DNA from: Anaerolineales bacterium UBA5797
GTDB lineage: Bacteria; Chloroflexota; Anaerolineae; Anaerolineales; Villigracilaceae
Reading direction: 5' to 3'
Length of the DNA stretch: 64,000 bases
Assembly (NCBI GenBank): GCA_002418205.1
Contig: DIDP01000008.1
Span: forward strand, 7,070-71,069
Position numbers and translations under genes: made by a program. Of this stretch, positions 10,302 to 19,103 are shown piece after piece (the first letter of the stretch is position 1; each line of letters begins with the position of its first letter). Under the pieces are notes generated by a model. That model ran no database searches and was not told the DNA's origin. It was given only the letters and a program-made list of their open reading frames with translations.

Positions 10302-11081
10302 TCATGCGAATGGACGCAGGCGCACGTCCCCAAAACGTACTGCCACGGATTTGCCATTATCATCAAGCAGTTTCAGGCTCCCATCGGATTCCAGCCCGGT
10401 TACTTTTCCTGAAACAGTCTGATCGCCTCCCAACTCAACCCGCACCTGCCTGCCATAATAAGCCAGCTTTTTCTCCCACGAACTCAGGAATGAATCCGTG
10501 CCAATGTAGGGACGAAGAACGATGATATTTGCAACGAGGTCCCGCAAAAAAGTCCATCGGTCCGGGACATACCCAAGTGCGACCTCAAGGCTCGTCCCCG
10601 GAAAATTCAAAATATCCGTGGACGGGACGGCGCGCTGGGAAATATTTATTCCCATTCCAATGACCATGTTGTTCACTTCGTCGTCCGCCCATGTTGCTTC
10701 GATCAATATTCCCGCGAGTTTGCGCCCGCTCAGGAGGATGTCGTTGGGCCATTTGATCTGCGGATTCAGACCAAGTGGTTGAAGCACGTTCGAAAGGGCG
10801 AGCGCGGCCAGGCCCACGGTCCGCGAGAGGAACGATTTTTCCGATGGAGTGGGGTGCAGGATCAGGCTGAAGGCAAGAGCCGTCCCGGGAGGGGTGAACC
10901 ATTTCCGGTCATGCCGGCCGCGTCCCAGGGTCTGTTCATCTGCAACAACCAGCGAAAGATCATCGGCATCATCCGAAGCCCAGGACAGCGCCTCATCATT
11001 GGTGGAACCGATCGAATCGAAGTAGCGTATCCCGCCCAATGGGAGTTCAGAGAGAAGTTCGGTGAGTTCGGTTTGGTTCAT
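10302..11081 (-). CDS. birA: biotin--[acetyl-CoA-carboxylase] ligase (monofunctional BirA)
   Basis: The enzyme activates biotin as biotinyl-AMP and attaches it to the carrier domain of biotin-dependent carboxylases. Visible motifs are DSIGSTNDEALSWA, the nucleotide loop TLGRGRHDRKW (family GRGRxxRxW), and IKWPNDILLSGRKLAGILIE. At 259 residues it lacks the N-terminal helix-turn-helix of E. coli BirA, so it should not act as a repressor. The short C-terminal domain that follows the catalytic core is present. The start lies only three bases after the stop of the upstream M23 peptidase gene, so translation is probably coupled. Confidence 0.93.
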   Translation of the reverse strand: MNQTELTELLSELPLGGIRYFDSIGSTNDEALSWASDDADDLSLVVADEQTLGRGRHDRKWFTPPGTALAFSLILHPTPSEKSFLSRTVGLAALALSNVLQPLGLNPQIKWPNDILLSGRKLAGILIEATWADDEVNNMVIGMGINISQRAVPSTDILNFPGTSLEVALGYVPDRWTFLRDLVANIIVLRPYIGTDSFLSSWEKKLAYYGRQVRVELGGDQTVSGKVTGLESDGSLKLLDDNGKSVAVRFGDVRLRPFA

Positions 11082-11084
11082 TGA

Positions 11085-12143
11085 TTATGGCAGGACGAAC
11101 CACGGATTGATGAAGCCGCCACCCTGACGGACTTCAAAGTGAAGATGCGCGCCCTGCGAGTTGCCGGTGTTGCCGGCGGAGCCGATCCATTGACCCGCTC
11201 CCACACTTTGACATAAGCCCACGCCAATCACGCTCAAGTGGGCGTAGACCGTCGAGTAGCCGTTGCCATGATCGATCTGGATGACGTTGCCATACCCGTA
11301 GTTATAGCCGCCCTGCGCCATGGTCACTACGCCGCTGTCCGCGGCATAAACCGGTGCGCCTTCACCGGCGGCAATGTCGATGCCGAGGTGACCCGACCAG
11401 TAATCATTTCCCGACAGGAAGTGATTGTCCGCAGGCCAGACGAATGCGCCACTGCCCACCGCGCCCCCGGCGCAGGCGCTCTGGCTGGTGGATGAAGTTC
11501 CGGACGCGCCTGTTGCCACTGTCGGCACCAGCCATTGCACGAACTCGCGTTCTCCGCCAGGGATCATTACCCAGGAACCTGATTTGATCTCCGGATCAGC
11601 CAGGTCGATGTCATTGCCGGGGTAGTTCAGGATGTCGTCCACGTTTGCATGGAATTCATTGGCAACCGAATTAAGGGTGTCGTTTTCCTTCCATTGATAA
11701 TAAATTCCATCCGCAGGCGGAATCTTCAACACCTGGCCCGGGCTGAGGCTGTGCGGATCGTCCTGCAAAACATCGTAGTTCGCCCACAGGACGGTCTCAG
11801 GTTTCAACTTGTATGACTCCGCGATGGCAAAGATCGAATCGCCGCGCGAGACGCGATACTCAACCGGCTTGTAGCGCGGTTTGTCAGCGGGGGCATTCGT
11901 CTTCAGTTGGATATCGCGCGGGATGGACACAAACGCTTCAGGACCACCCAGAGCTGGCATCGTTATATTCGGCATTTCCTCCTCTGAAGCCGCGGTCGGC
12001 TCAGGCACTAACGCCTGCACCGAGGTGGTGGACTTTCTCCACAGGAACGCGCCGCCAAGGATGCCGCCTACAAGCAGGAAGGTGACAAACCAGCTGATGA
12101 TATTAAAACTATTCTTATTGAAGAACAAAACGATTTTGGACAT
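11085..12143 (-). CDS. M23 metallopeptidase with LysM domains
   Basis: A membrane anchor near the N-terminus (ISWFVTFLLVGGILGGAF) is followed by a linker and two LysM-like modules: YRVSRGDSIFAIAESYKLKP to LSPGQVLKIP, then a more divergent YQWKENDTLNSVANEFH. The C-terminal domain is a peptidase M23 (LytM type) with zinc ligands in HLGIDIAAGEG and HLHFEVRQGG, plus the conserved YGNVIQIDHGNGYSTVYAHL. All expected ligands appear present, so it is probably an active cell-wall endopeptidase or a regulator of amidases. It lies between rho and birA on the same strand. Confidence 0.88.
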   Translation of the reverse strand: MSKIVLFFNKNSFNIISWFVTFLLVGGILGGAFLWRKSTTSVQALVPEPTAASEEEMPNITMPALGGPEAFVSIPRDIQLKTNAPADKPRYKPVEYRVSRGDSIFAIAESYKLKPETVLWANYDVLQDDPHSLSPGQVLKIPPADGIYYQWKENDTLNSVANEFHANVDDILNYPGNDIDLADPEIKSGSWVMIPGGEREFVQWLVPTVATGASGTSSTSQSACAGGAVGSGAFVWPADNHFLSGNDYWSGHLGIDIAAGEGAPVYAADSGVVTMAQGGYNYGYGNVIQIDHGNGYSTVYAHLSVIGVGLCQSVGAGQWIGSAGNTGNSQGAHLHFEVRQGGGFINPWFVLP

Positions 12144-12181
12144 TCGGCAGGTTACAGGTCGAAACGAACTGGATTTCAGAG

Positions 12182-13459
12182 TTAGGCATCTCTTCCGAGA
12201 TTTTCAAGGAATTCCTGATTGTTGCGCGCCCGATCCAGGCGGGTGATGATGGCTTCCGTTGCAACACCTGGGTCCATGCCTGCGCCTTGCGGCTGCTGGG
12301 TGGTCATCTGGATGTACATGCGTCGCATCAGCCAGACACGCTGCAACAAATCGGGGCCAAGCAGAAGGTCCTCGCGACGCGTGGAGGAGCGTTCGATGTC
12401 CACGGCGGGGTAGATGCGGCGTTCCTGCAATTTGCGCGAGAGGTGCAACTCCATGTTGCCTGTGCCTTTGAATTCCTCATAGACCACATCGTCGAGGCGG
12501 GAACCGGTATCCACAAGACAGGTGGCAATGATCGTGAGGGAGCCGCCTTCCTCGATGTTACGCGCCGCGCCAAAGAAGCGTTTGGGCGGGTACAAGGCGG
12601 AGGGATCCATACCGCCAGAAAGCGTACGCCCGGACGGGTTGACAACCAGGTTGTACGCGCGCGCAAGGCGTGTGATCGAGTCCATTAAGATTACCACGTG
12701 GCGTCCGATCTCCACCAGTCTCTTAGCCCGCTCTAATGCCAGTTCCGCCGTGCGGACGTGCGCAGTGACCGGTTCATCGAACGTGGAGGCGACCACCTCG
12801 GCATCCACCGAGCGGTCCATGTCGGTCACTTCCTCGGGGCGTTCACCGATCAATGCCACGATCAGGTGTACATCGGGATATTTGGTTGAAATCGAGTTCG
12901 CGATCTGTTTAAGGATTGTGGTTTTCCCCGCTTTGGGAGGCGATACGATCAGCCCACGTTGACCACGACCGATGGGAGCGATCAGGTTGATCAATCTTGG
13001 GGCGAGGGTATCGTGGTCGGTCTCAAGGTCGAAGCGCTTGTCAGGAAAGATCGGTGTAAGGTTCTCGAATACCGGACGCCGGGAGGCTTCCTCCGGGCTC
13101 ACGCCATTGATCGATTCAACCTTTAACAATCCGAAATGGCGTTCGCTTTCGCGCGGCGGTCTCACCTGCCCGATCACCAGATCGCCTGCCCGCAGGTCGT
13201 GGCGTCTGAGCTGCGCCTGCGAAACATAGACATCCTGGTCGCTGATCCTGTAGTTTGTGGCCCTCAGGAAGCCGATGCCCTCGCTCATGATCTCGAGGAT
13301 GCCGCCGCGCAGTTCGATGCCTTCCTTCTGCGCCTCTGCCTCGCGGATCATCATGGCAAGCGTCTCTTTCTTCAAGCGGTTGGCGTTCGGAATGTTCAAC
13401 GCCTTTGCCATGCCGCGAAGTTTGGAAAGAGGTTCGTTCTCAAGTTCTAGTATTTTCAT
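12182..13459 (-). CDS. rho: transcription termination factor Rho
   Basis: Rho is a hexameric RNA-translocating ATPase that ends untranslated transcripts. The N-terminal SAP-like segment (PLSKLRGMAKALNIPNANRL) is followed by the RNA-binding cold-shock-like domain (GFLRATNYRISDQDVYVSQ) and the ATPase core with P-loop PPKAGKTT near residue 175. LIGERPEEVTDM, DSITRLARAYN and GGMDPSALYPPKRFFGAARN are hallmark segments. The start at ATG 13459 (MKILELENEPL) matches family N-termini; an upstream extension to 13513 is less likely. Length is 425 residues. A leader of about 200 bases separates the start from a consensus promoter. Confidence 0.95.
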   Translation of the reverse strand: MKILELENEPLSKLRGMAKALNIPNANRLKKETLAMMIREAEAQKEGIELRGGILEIMSEGIGFLRATNYRISDQDVYVSQAQLRRHDLRAGDLVIGQVRPPRESERHFGLLKVESINGVSPEEASRRPVFENLTPIFPDKRFDLETDHDTLAPRLINLIAPIGRGQRGLIVSPPKAGKTTILKQIANSISTKYPDVHLIVALIGERPEEVTDMDRSVDAEVVASTFDEPVTAHVRTAELALERAKRLVEIGRHVVILMDSITRLARAYNLVVNPSGRTLSGGMDPSALYPPKRFFGAARNIEEGGSLTIIATCLVDTGSRLDDVVYEEFKGTGNMELHLSRKLQERRIYPAVDIERSSTRREDLLLGPDLLQRVWLMRRMYIQMTTQQPQGAGMDPGVATEAIITRLDRARNNQEFLENLGRDA

Positions 13460-13664
13460 TTTATGTCTCGTTTGAAATGGATTGATGAATGTAAATGCAA
13501 ACCGGACCAGCACCCCCGAAGGACGGGCTGGGGAATTCCCTTAATTTGTTGGTGAGAGTGGATTTTTTGTCAAGTTCGTAATGCGCGGGACCCGAGCAGG
13601 TTGCATCGCCGTACAAACGGATCACGCAGTTAATGATCTATCAAATAACAGGGGAGGTGACTTT

Positions 13665-13693
13665 ATTATAGCACGTTCGTTCGGACAGGGCAA
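13665..13693 (-). promoter_or_regulatory. promoter of rho with about 200-base leader
   Basis: On the minus strand TTGCCC (13693-13688) and TATAAT (13670-13665) are separated by exactly 17 bases. The leader between 13658 and 13460 has no convincing reading frame. It includes a hairpin-forming stretch (CCAGC ... GCTGG) close to the gene. Rho autoregulation through its leader is known in E. coli; here it is only a possibility. Confidence 0.65.
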
Positions 13694-13698
13694 GAAGT

Positions 13699-14157
13699 TC
13701 ATTTCTTCTCCAGGCGAACTTTCAAATTTGAGAGCAATGCGCGCTGTGCCTGTCTCGCCTGATTCACGGCAATATTTGCGAGAAATTTTGGCGCCCGTAC
13801 CAGAGACATGCTTTGCGTGATATGTGTCCTCTGGTCGTTATACTGCCTGAATGAGTATGTGGAAACGAGTTCGATGCCCGGCTTTCTGGAAAGGCGGTAT
13901 TCCATTTCCTCCTCCGGATTTGTCAAACGGATCACAGAATAGACTTTGCTCCGAAATATTGGCAGTCCGAACCACTTGAACGTTTCCACTGTATAGAAAG
14001 GACGCAGGGGAATACCAGCCTCATCCTTTCTTTCCTTGAGGACATCGATTTCGGAAAGCAGGGGCAAAAGCCCGATCATATTGATCGGTTCCGCGAGATG
14101 GTTGTAGGCAATGGTTCGCGTGCAGTCGATAAAGATGTTCAACTCGGATGTTTGCAT
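13699..14157 (-). CDS. SRPBCC-like protein, unknown ligand
   Basis: The 152-residue product begins ELNIFIDCTRTIAYNHLAEP and alternates beta strands and helices like START/SRPBCC lipid-pocket proteins; RIAYNHLAEPINMIGLLPLL resembles the first strand and helices of that fold. The match is by pattern only. It starts two bases after the stop of cydDC on the same strand and so is almost certainly part of the cytochrome bd transcript. Such proteins often bind small hydrophobic ligands; a link to quinone or haem handling would be speculation. No signal peptide or membrane helix is visible. Confidence 0.6.
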   Translation of the reverse strand: MQTSELNIFIDCTRTIAYNHLAEPINMIGLLPLLSEIDVLKERKDEAGIPLRPFYTVETFKWFGLPIFRSKVYSVIRLTNPEEEMEYRLSRKPGIELVSTYSFRQYNDQRTHITQSMSLVRAPKFLANIAVNQARQAQRALLSNLKVRLEKK

Positions 14158-14159
14158 GA

Positions 14160-17100
14160 CTAGCCCTGCTCTTGTATATCATACAGTAACTTGTTTTGTA
14201 AATCCCAAAGGCGGCGATAGATGCCGTCGAACTGCAGCAAATCAGCATGTCCGCCGCGCTCAGCGATCCTCCCATGCTCCAGCACGAGGATCTTGTCCAT
14301 GTTCTCGAGCCCGACCAGACGATGCGTGATCAGCAGGGAGGTTTTCTTGCGCATGATCTTGAACAGGGTGTCCAATACTTTTTTCTCGGTGATCGGGTCG
14401 AGGTTGGCGGTGGGTTCGTCGAGGATCAGAATCGGTGCGTCCTTGAGCAGCGCCCGTGCGATCGCCAGCCTCTGCCGCTCGCCGCCCGAAAGGCGCAGTC
14501 CCTGCTCGCCGATGAAGGTGTCATAGCCTTTTGGGAGGCCAGTGATGAACTCATGGATCTGTGCGGACCTCGCGGCGGATTCCATTTCCTCCTGGGTGAC
14601 CTTCGGACTTGCCAGCCGCAGATTTTCGCGGATGGATGTGTTGAAGAAATAACTATTCTGCGAGACGAGAGCGAATCTTTTCCGGACCTCATCCTGATCC
14701 AGCGACTTGAGCGACTCTCCGCCCAAACGGATCTCCCCCGACTCATACTCCCAGAACCGGAACAACAGATTGGCGATGGTGCTCTTCCCCGCGCCACTGG
14801 GACCGACGATGGCAATTGAAGTTGATGGTTGCAGGTTGAAGGTTATATGTTGGAGGGCAGGGGTGGAGGTGTTGGGGTAGGCAAACGAGAGATTAGAGAA
14901 TTGGATATTAGATACTAGTGCTTGGGTTGTGCTACTCTCTACTCTCTGTTCTCTATTTTCTTGTATGACTGGTTCCACATCCACCACTTCGAATAATCTC
15001 TTCGCCGCTTCGCGCGAGGAATTCCACATCTGCGCGGCGAGGGGCAGGGGGTTGACCGCTTCGAACGATGCAAATGTCATCAGGGCAAAGGTGCCGAGCA
15101 TCACGCCTTTGATGTTCCCTTCAGTGACTTGTGGGATGACGAGGAACAATACGAGCCACAAACCCAAATTGGTGAGGAAGGTCCCCAGCGCCGAATGGAT
15201 ACCGTTGATGCGCGCCATCTGTTTTTGAGTATCGCCGTAGTCGTCGCCTGTTGAAACGATCAGGTCGACGCGGTCTTTTCCGCGACCGAAGGCGAGCAGA
15301 TCCGCAAGTCCCTGGATCCCGTCCACGAGTTGGGTGTGGAGGTCGGCGCGCTGGGTGATGAGGCGCCCTCCGGGTTTGCGGCTGGCGAGTTGGGCGAGGA
15401 GAGGCAGGACCAAACCCAAAGTGAGGAAAAAGCCGATGAGGACGAATGCAATCGTCGGGTAGAAGGAGGCGAAGAAGAGGGCGGTGAAGAGTCCAACAAA
15501 AATGGCGGTCAGGGAGGGGGAAACGACGCGGACGTAGAAATTTTCCAAAGTCTCCACATCGCCGATGACGCGGGCGAGCAGGTCGCCGCTTTTGTAGCCC
15601 ATCAGGCGGGCGGGGGCGAGGGGTTCGAGCCGTTCGTAGAACCAGACGCGCAGGCGGGCGAGCAGGCGGAAGGTGACATTGTGCGAGACAAGACGTTCGA
15701 GATAACGGAAGACGGCGCGGGTGATGCCGAAGAGACGCGTCATGACGACGGACACGCCGAGGTCGGCAACGGAGGTTGCGATGGCGGCAGTGGAGATGAG
15801 CCACGCAGAGACGCCGATGAGCGCCACGCTCGAGCCGATGGTGAGGACACTGAGGAGCACGGAGAGGGCGACAAGGTTCCAGGAGCCGCGGAGGAACTGC
15901 AGCAAGCGTAGGAGGATGGAATATGATTTACGATTTTGGATTTCAGATTGAGGATCGGTTGGTTGGTGACGGTTGATGGTTGATGGTCGAGAGTCAGGCA
16001 ATTGTGGCGATTGACCTGTGACTTGTAACTTTAAACTTTCAGGTTGATATATCTTGACCATCTCCGCGTATGCGCCGTTCTGGTCGAGAAGTTCGCGGTG
16101 GGTGCCTCGTTCGACGATTCGGCCGCCTTCGAGGACGATAATATTATCTGCCTGGAAGATGGTATTAAGGCGGTGCGCAATGGTGAGGACGGTCCGTCCC
16201 TGCATGAGGCGGCGGGTGGATTCCTCGAGCAGGGATTCGGTCTCGGGGTCGAGGCTGGAGGTGGGTTCGTCGAGGATGAGGATGGGGGAGTTTTTGAGGA
16301 AGGCGCGGGCGAGGGCGAGACGCTGTGCCTGTCCGCCAGAGAGACGCGCGCCGCCTTCGCCGATGATAGTATCATATTTGTCGGGGAGCGTTTCGATGAA
16401 GTCGTGCAGGTGCGCGGCCTTGGCGGCTTCGATCATTTCTTCGTTGGTCGCTTCCGGCTTGCCAAGGCGGATGTTGGCGGCGATGGTATCGTGGAAGAGG
16501 TGGGGTTTTTGAGGTACCCAGGAGATCGAAGGATGAAGGCTAAAGGATGAAGGATGAATCGAGATCTCACCGGAGGTTGGTTGGATGAAACCAAGCAGGA
16601 GGTTGACGAGGGTGGATTTGCCCGCGCCTGTTTTGCCGACCAACGCAATGTGTTGTCCTGTTTGAATCGTCAGGTTGATGTTTTGGAGGGCGGGGGTGGT
16701 TTCGTCGGGATATGTGAAAGAGACGTTTTCAAAGTTCAGTTTGAAGGTCGCAGGTTGAAGATCGAAAGTCGAAGATCGAGGATCTGTGGATGAGTGGTGG
16801 GTGACGGGTGGCGCGGAGACTGGCAGGTCCAGGATCTCAAAAATCTTCCTCGCCGCGGTCGTGCCGGACATGCCTGCGTGGAAGCGGGCGCCGAGCATTC
16901 TGAGCGGCATGTAGAATTCAGGCGCAAGGATGAGCAGGAAGAAGGCTTCGCGGAACTCCATGACTTTGTAGAGCAGACGGAATCCGATCTCGACGGCGAT
17001 GATGGCAGTGCTGAGGGTTGCCAGTAGTTCGAGCGCCAGCGCGGATAGGAAAGTAATACGCAGGACACCGAGGGTGGTGTCGCGGTATTGTTCGCTGACC

Positions 17101-17765
17101 CTGGCGATGTTCCTGGCGTGGGATTTGGAACGCCCGAACAGTTTGAGCGTGGTCAGTCCCTGCAGGCTGTCGAGGAAGTGGGCGGAGAGGCGCGAAAGCG
17201 TGTCGTATTGGCGTTTGGTGACGATCTCCGCCCCTTTGCCGATCATGACCATGAAGAAGGGGATCAACGGTGCGGTGATGAGCAGGATGAACCCGGAGAG
17301 CAGATCCATCGGGAAGACGAAGAGCAGGATGCTGATGGGGACGAGCGTGGTGATGACCAGTTGCGGGAGGTATTGACTGTAATACGCGTCCAGCGCCTCG
17401 ATGCCTTCGACCGCGGCTGTGGTCAATTCGCCGGTGCGTTGTCCGCGTGTGTAGGCGGGACCGAGTTTGAGGATGTGGTTGAAGAGCCGTTCGCGCAGGT
17501 CGGTCTTGATGCGCACAGCAACCGCGTTGGCGCTGACCTCGGTGACCCAGGTCAGAAGTGCGCGCCCACCAATAATGAGCAGGATGAGTCGAAGCCAGGG
17601 GAATACATCTGCAAGGGTTTGCCCCTTGAGGAAAACCCCGTCCACGGTGGAGGCGACGAGGTAGGCCTGGCCAATCGTGAGCAGACCAGCCAAAAGTCCG
17701 GAAAGAACCGTGAGGAGGAGGGGGAGGCGGGTATCGCGGGTGAGGGTCAGGAGTCGGCGATGCAT
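14160..17765 (-). CDS. cydDC: fused CydDC thiol/haem ABC exporter
   Basis: The 1201-residue protein contains two full half-transporters. The CydD-like half has membrane helices to about residue 300, P-loop VGKTGAGKS near 378, LSGGQAQRLALARA near 478 and ILILDEPTSSLD near 495. The CydC-like half has helices at about 605-910, P-loop VGPSGAGKS near 991, LSGGERQRLAIARA near 1092 and ILILDEPTANLD near 1115. Both sites look active. CydDC exports glutathione or cysteine and is needed for cytochrome bd assembly in E. coli. Four segments (residues about 314-344, 402-414, 573-614, 926-984) are encoded by DNA resembling the word-like intergenic repeats. It lies downstream of cydAB. Confidence 0.92.
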   Translation of the reverse strand: MHRRLLTLTRDTRLPLLLTVLSGLLAGLLTIGQAYLVASTVDGVFLKGQTLADVFPWLRLILLIIGGRALLTWVTEVSANAVAVRIKTDLRERLFNHILKLGPAYTRGQRTGELTTAAVEGIEALDAYYSQYLPQLVITTLVPISILLFVFPMDLLSGFILLITAPLIPFFMVMIGKGAEIVTKRQYDTLSRLSAHFLDSLQGLTTLKLFGRSKSHARNIARVSEQYRDTTLGVLRITFLSALALELLATLSTAIIAVEIGFRLLYKVMEFREAFFLLILAPEFYMPLRMLGARFHAGMSGTTAARKIFEILDLPVSAPPVTHHSSTDPRSSTFDLQPATFKLNFENVSFTYPDETTPALQNINLTIQTGQHIALVGKTGAGKSTLVNLLLGFIQPTSGEISIHPSSFSLHPSISWVPQKPHLFHDTIAANIRLGKPEATNEEMIEAAKAAHLHDFIETLPDKYDTIIGEGGARLSGGQAQRLALARAFLKNSPILILDEPTSSLDPETESLLEESTRRLMQGRTVLTIAHRLNTIFQADNIIVLEGGRIVERGTHRELLDQNGAYAEMVKIYQPESLKLQVTGQSPQLPDSRPSTINRHQPTDPQSEIQNRKSYSILLRLLQFLRGSWNLVALSVLLSVLTIGSSVALIGVSAWLISTAAIATSVADLGVSVVMTRLFGITRAVFRYLERLVSHNVTFRLLARLRVWFYERLEPLAPARLMGYKSGDLLARVIGDVETLENFYVRVVSPSLTAIFVGLFTALFFASFYPTIAFVLIGFFLTLGLVLPLLAQLASRKPGGRLITQRADLHTQLVDGIQGLADLLAFGRGKDRVDLIVSTGDDYGDTQKQMARINGIHSALGTFLTNLGLWLVLFLVIPQVTEGNIKGVMLGTFALMTFASFEAVNPLPLAAQMWNSSREAAKRLFEVVDVEPVIQENREQRVESSTTQALVSNIQFSNLSFAYPNTSTPALQHITFNLQPSTSIAIVGPSGAGKSTIANLLFRFWEYESGEIRLGGESLKSLDQDEVRKRFALVSQNSYFFNTSIRENLRLASPKVTQEEMESAARSAQIHEFITGLPKGYDTFIGEQGLRLSGGERQRLAIARALLKDAPILILDEPTANLDPITEKKVLDTLFKIMRKKTSLLITHRLVGLENMDKILVLEHGRIAERGGHADLLQFDGIYRRLWDLQNKLLYDIQEQG

Positions 17766-17875
17766 GATTAAGTTTCAGGTTTCGAGTGTCTGGTTTCAGG
17801 TTGAGCGTCCCGAAGATTTGAGAAACAAGGTGATCGTTTTTGAAGAATCCTTCGGGACGTTTTGCAGAGTTAAAA

Positions 17876-17917
17876 AGTTGGAAGGTTGGAGGCAGTATAT
17901 CCTTCAACCTTCCAACT
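17876..17917 (-). terminator. repeat-derived hairpin with U-tract between cydB and cydDC
   Basis: AGTTGGAAGGTTG pairs perfectly with CAACCTTCCAACT. On the minus strand the stem is followed by TTTTTAA, so it can act as an intrinsic terminator or attenuator after cydB. A second inverted repeat, CGTCCCGAAG ... CTTCGGGACG, lies between it and the cydDC start. Confidence 0.6.
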
Positions 17918-17932
17918 TTCAACTTGCAACTT

Positions 17933-18973
17933 TTAGTAGACGAGAGTCTTCTTGTCGGTGCTGATGCGTTTACGGAACATGTAATACGTCCAGCCCTGGT
18001 AGGCGAGTACGATGGGGACGAAGATCAGGGCGACGATGGACATGACCGTCAGCGTGTATTGCGAGGAGGAAGCGTTATAGATGGTGAGTGACCATTCCGG
18101 GTTGAGGCTGGAGATCATGACGCGCGGGAACATGAGCGTGAAGAAGGTAACCTGCGTCAAAACGATGTGGAGCGATGTCATGATGAATGCCCAGCCCTCC
18201 ATTTTGCGGTTGATGAAGTAGATCGTGACCAGCAGGGCGGCATAGGATGCGATGGGTGTGATGCCCGGATTGATGCCGAGTTTCGTGCGGATGTCGGTAT
18301 AGATGTAGGTGGTGATCAGCAGCAGCGTGGTGATGACCACTGCACCGATATACAGTTTTTTGGAAACCGCAATGGCACGTTCGCGCATTTCGCCTTCCAG
18401 TTTTAAGCCGAGGAAGTTGGCGCCGTGCAGGAGGAAAACGGTGACAGTGGTCAAGCCGCCGATCAAGCCGTAAGGATTCAGCAGACCCAGGGTCGTCACG
18501 AGTCCATTCGGGCTGACATAGTTCATGTCCGCGCCGATCGGCACACCCTTGGCGAGGTTGGCGAAGGCGGTGCCCAGCAGGAGCGAAGCCATAAATGAAC
18601 CGATGGCGATCATCCAGTCGAAGCGGCTGCGCCAGGCGGGGTTGGGATCCTTGGAGCGATACTCGAATGAGATGCCGCGGATGATCAAGCCCACGAGGAG
18701 CAGGAAGAGAGGCAGATAGAAGCCGCTGAACATGGTGGCGTACCAGTGCGGGAAAGCCGCGAAGGTCGCGCCGCCGGCGGTCAGAAGCCAGACCTCGTTC
18801 CCATCCCAGACGGAGCCGATGGTGTTGATGATGGCGCGGCGCTCCTCATCCCTTTTGCCAAGGAACGGCAGGAGCATGCCCACGCCGAAATCGAAGCCTT
18901 CGAGGAAGTAGAAACCGATCCACAAGACAGCGATCAGGACAAACCAAAGCGCTTGGAGAAATTCGTAAGACAT
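17933..18973 (-). CDS. cydB: cytochrome bd ubiquinol oxidase subunit II
   Basis: CydB pairs with CydA in the quinol-oxidising, oxygen-reducing bd terminal oxidase of the membrane. The 346-residue protein has about eight or nine helices. It starts with FLQALWFVLIAVLWIGFYFL, then EGFDFGVGMLLPFLGKRDEE, typical of the family, and GSVWDGNEVWLLTAGGATFAAFPHWYA. The C-terminus ends in a short basic tail. AAGAGG lies upstream of ATG 18973. It is downstream of cydA, separated by a spacer with a palindromic repeat, and is followed by a hairpin and then cydDC. Confidence 0.95.
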   Translation of the reverse strand: MSYEFLQALWFVLIAVLWIGFYFLEGFDFGVGMLLPFLGKRDEERRAIINTIGSVWDGNEVWLLTAGGATFAAFPHWYATMFSGFYLPLFLLLVGLIIRGISFEYRSKDPNPAWRSRFDWMIAIGSFMASLLLGTAFANLAKGVPIGADMNYVSPNGLVTTLGLLNPYGLIGGLTTVTVFLLHGANFLGLKLEGEMRERAIAVSKKLYIGAVVITTLLLITTYIYTDIRTKLGINPGITPIASYAALLVTIYFINRKMEGWAFIMTSLHIVLTQVTFFTLMFPRVMISSLNPEWSLTIYNASSSQYTLTVMSIVALIFVPIVLAYQGWTYYMFRKRISTDKKTLVY

Positions 18974-19016
18974 AGTAATCCTCTTGTCACACCTGCACTT
19001 GCGTGCAGGCGCAAGT

Positions 19017-19054
19017 GTTGCGAGGAGCGTTCTTTGCGACGAAGCAATCTCCGG
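19017..19054. repeat. CATTGCGAG-type repeat between cydA and cydB
   Basis: GTTGCGAGGAGCGTTCTTTGCGACGAAGCAATCTCCGG is a half-element of the family at 3753-3797 and 32585-32674. Immediately before it, CACTTGCG and CGCAAGTG form an 8-bp hairpin around TGCAGG. Confidence 0.7.
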
Positions 19055-19103
19055 CTATTGGGAGACCGCCACGCGCCAGAGAGCGGCACTCGCGGTGACA
19101 TTA

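Noticed and set aside
16918..17922. Long minus-strand frame of 334 codons over the cydDC start
   Set aside because: It is a second frame of the same strand as cydDC. The product is Arg/Pro/His-rich without domains, as expected from an out-of-frame GC-rich gene.
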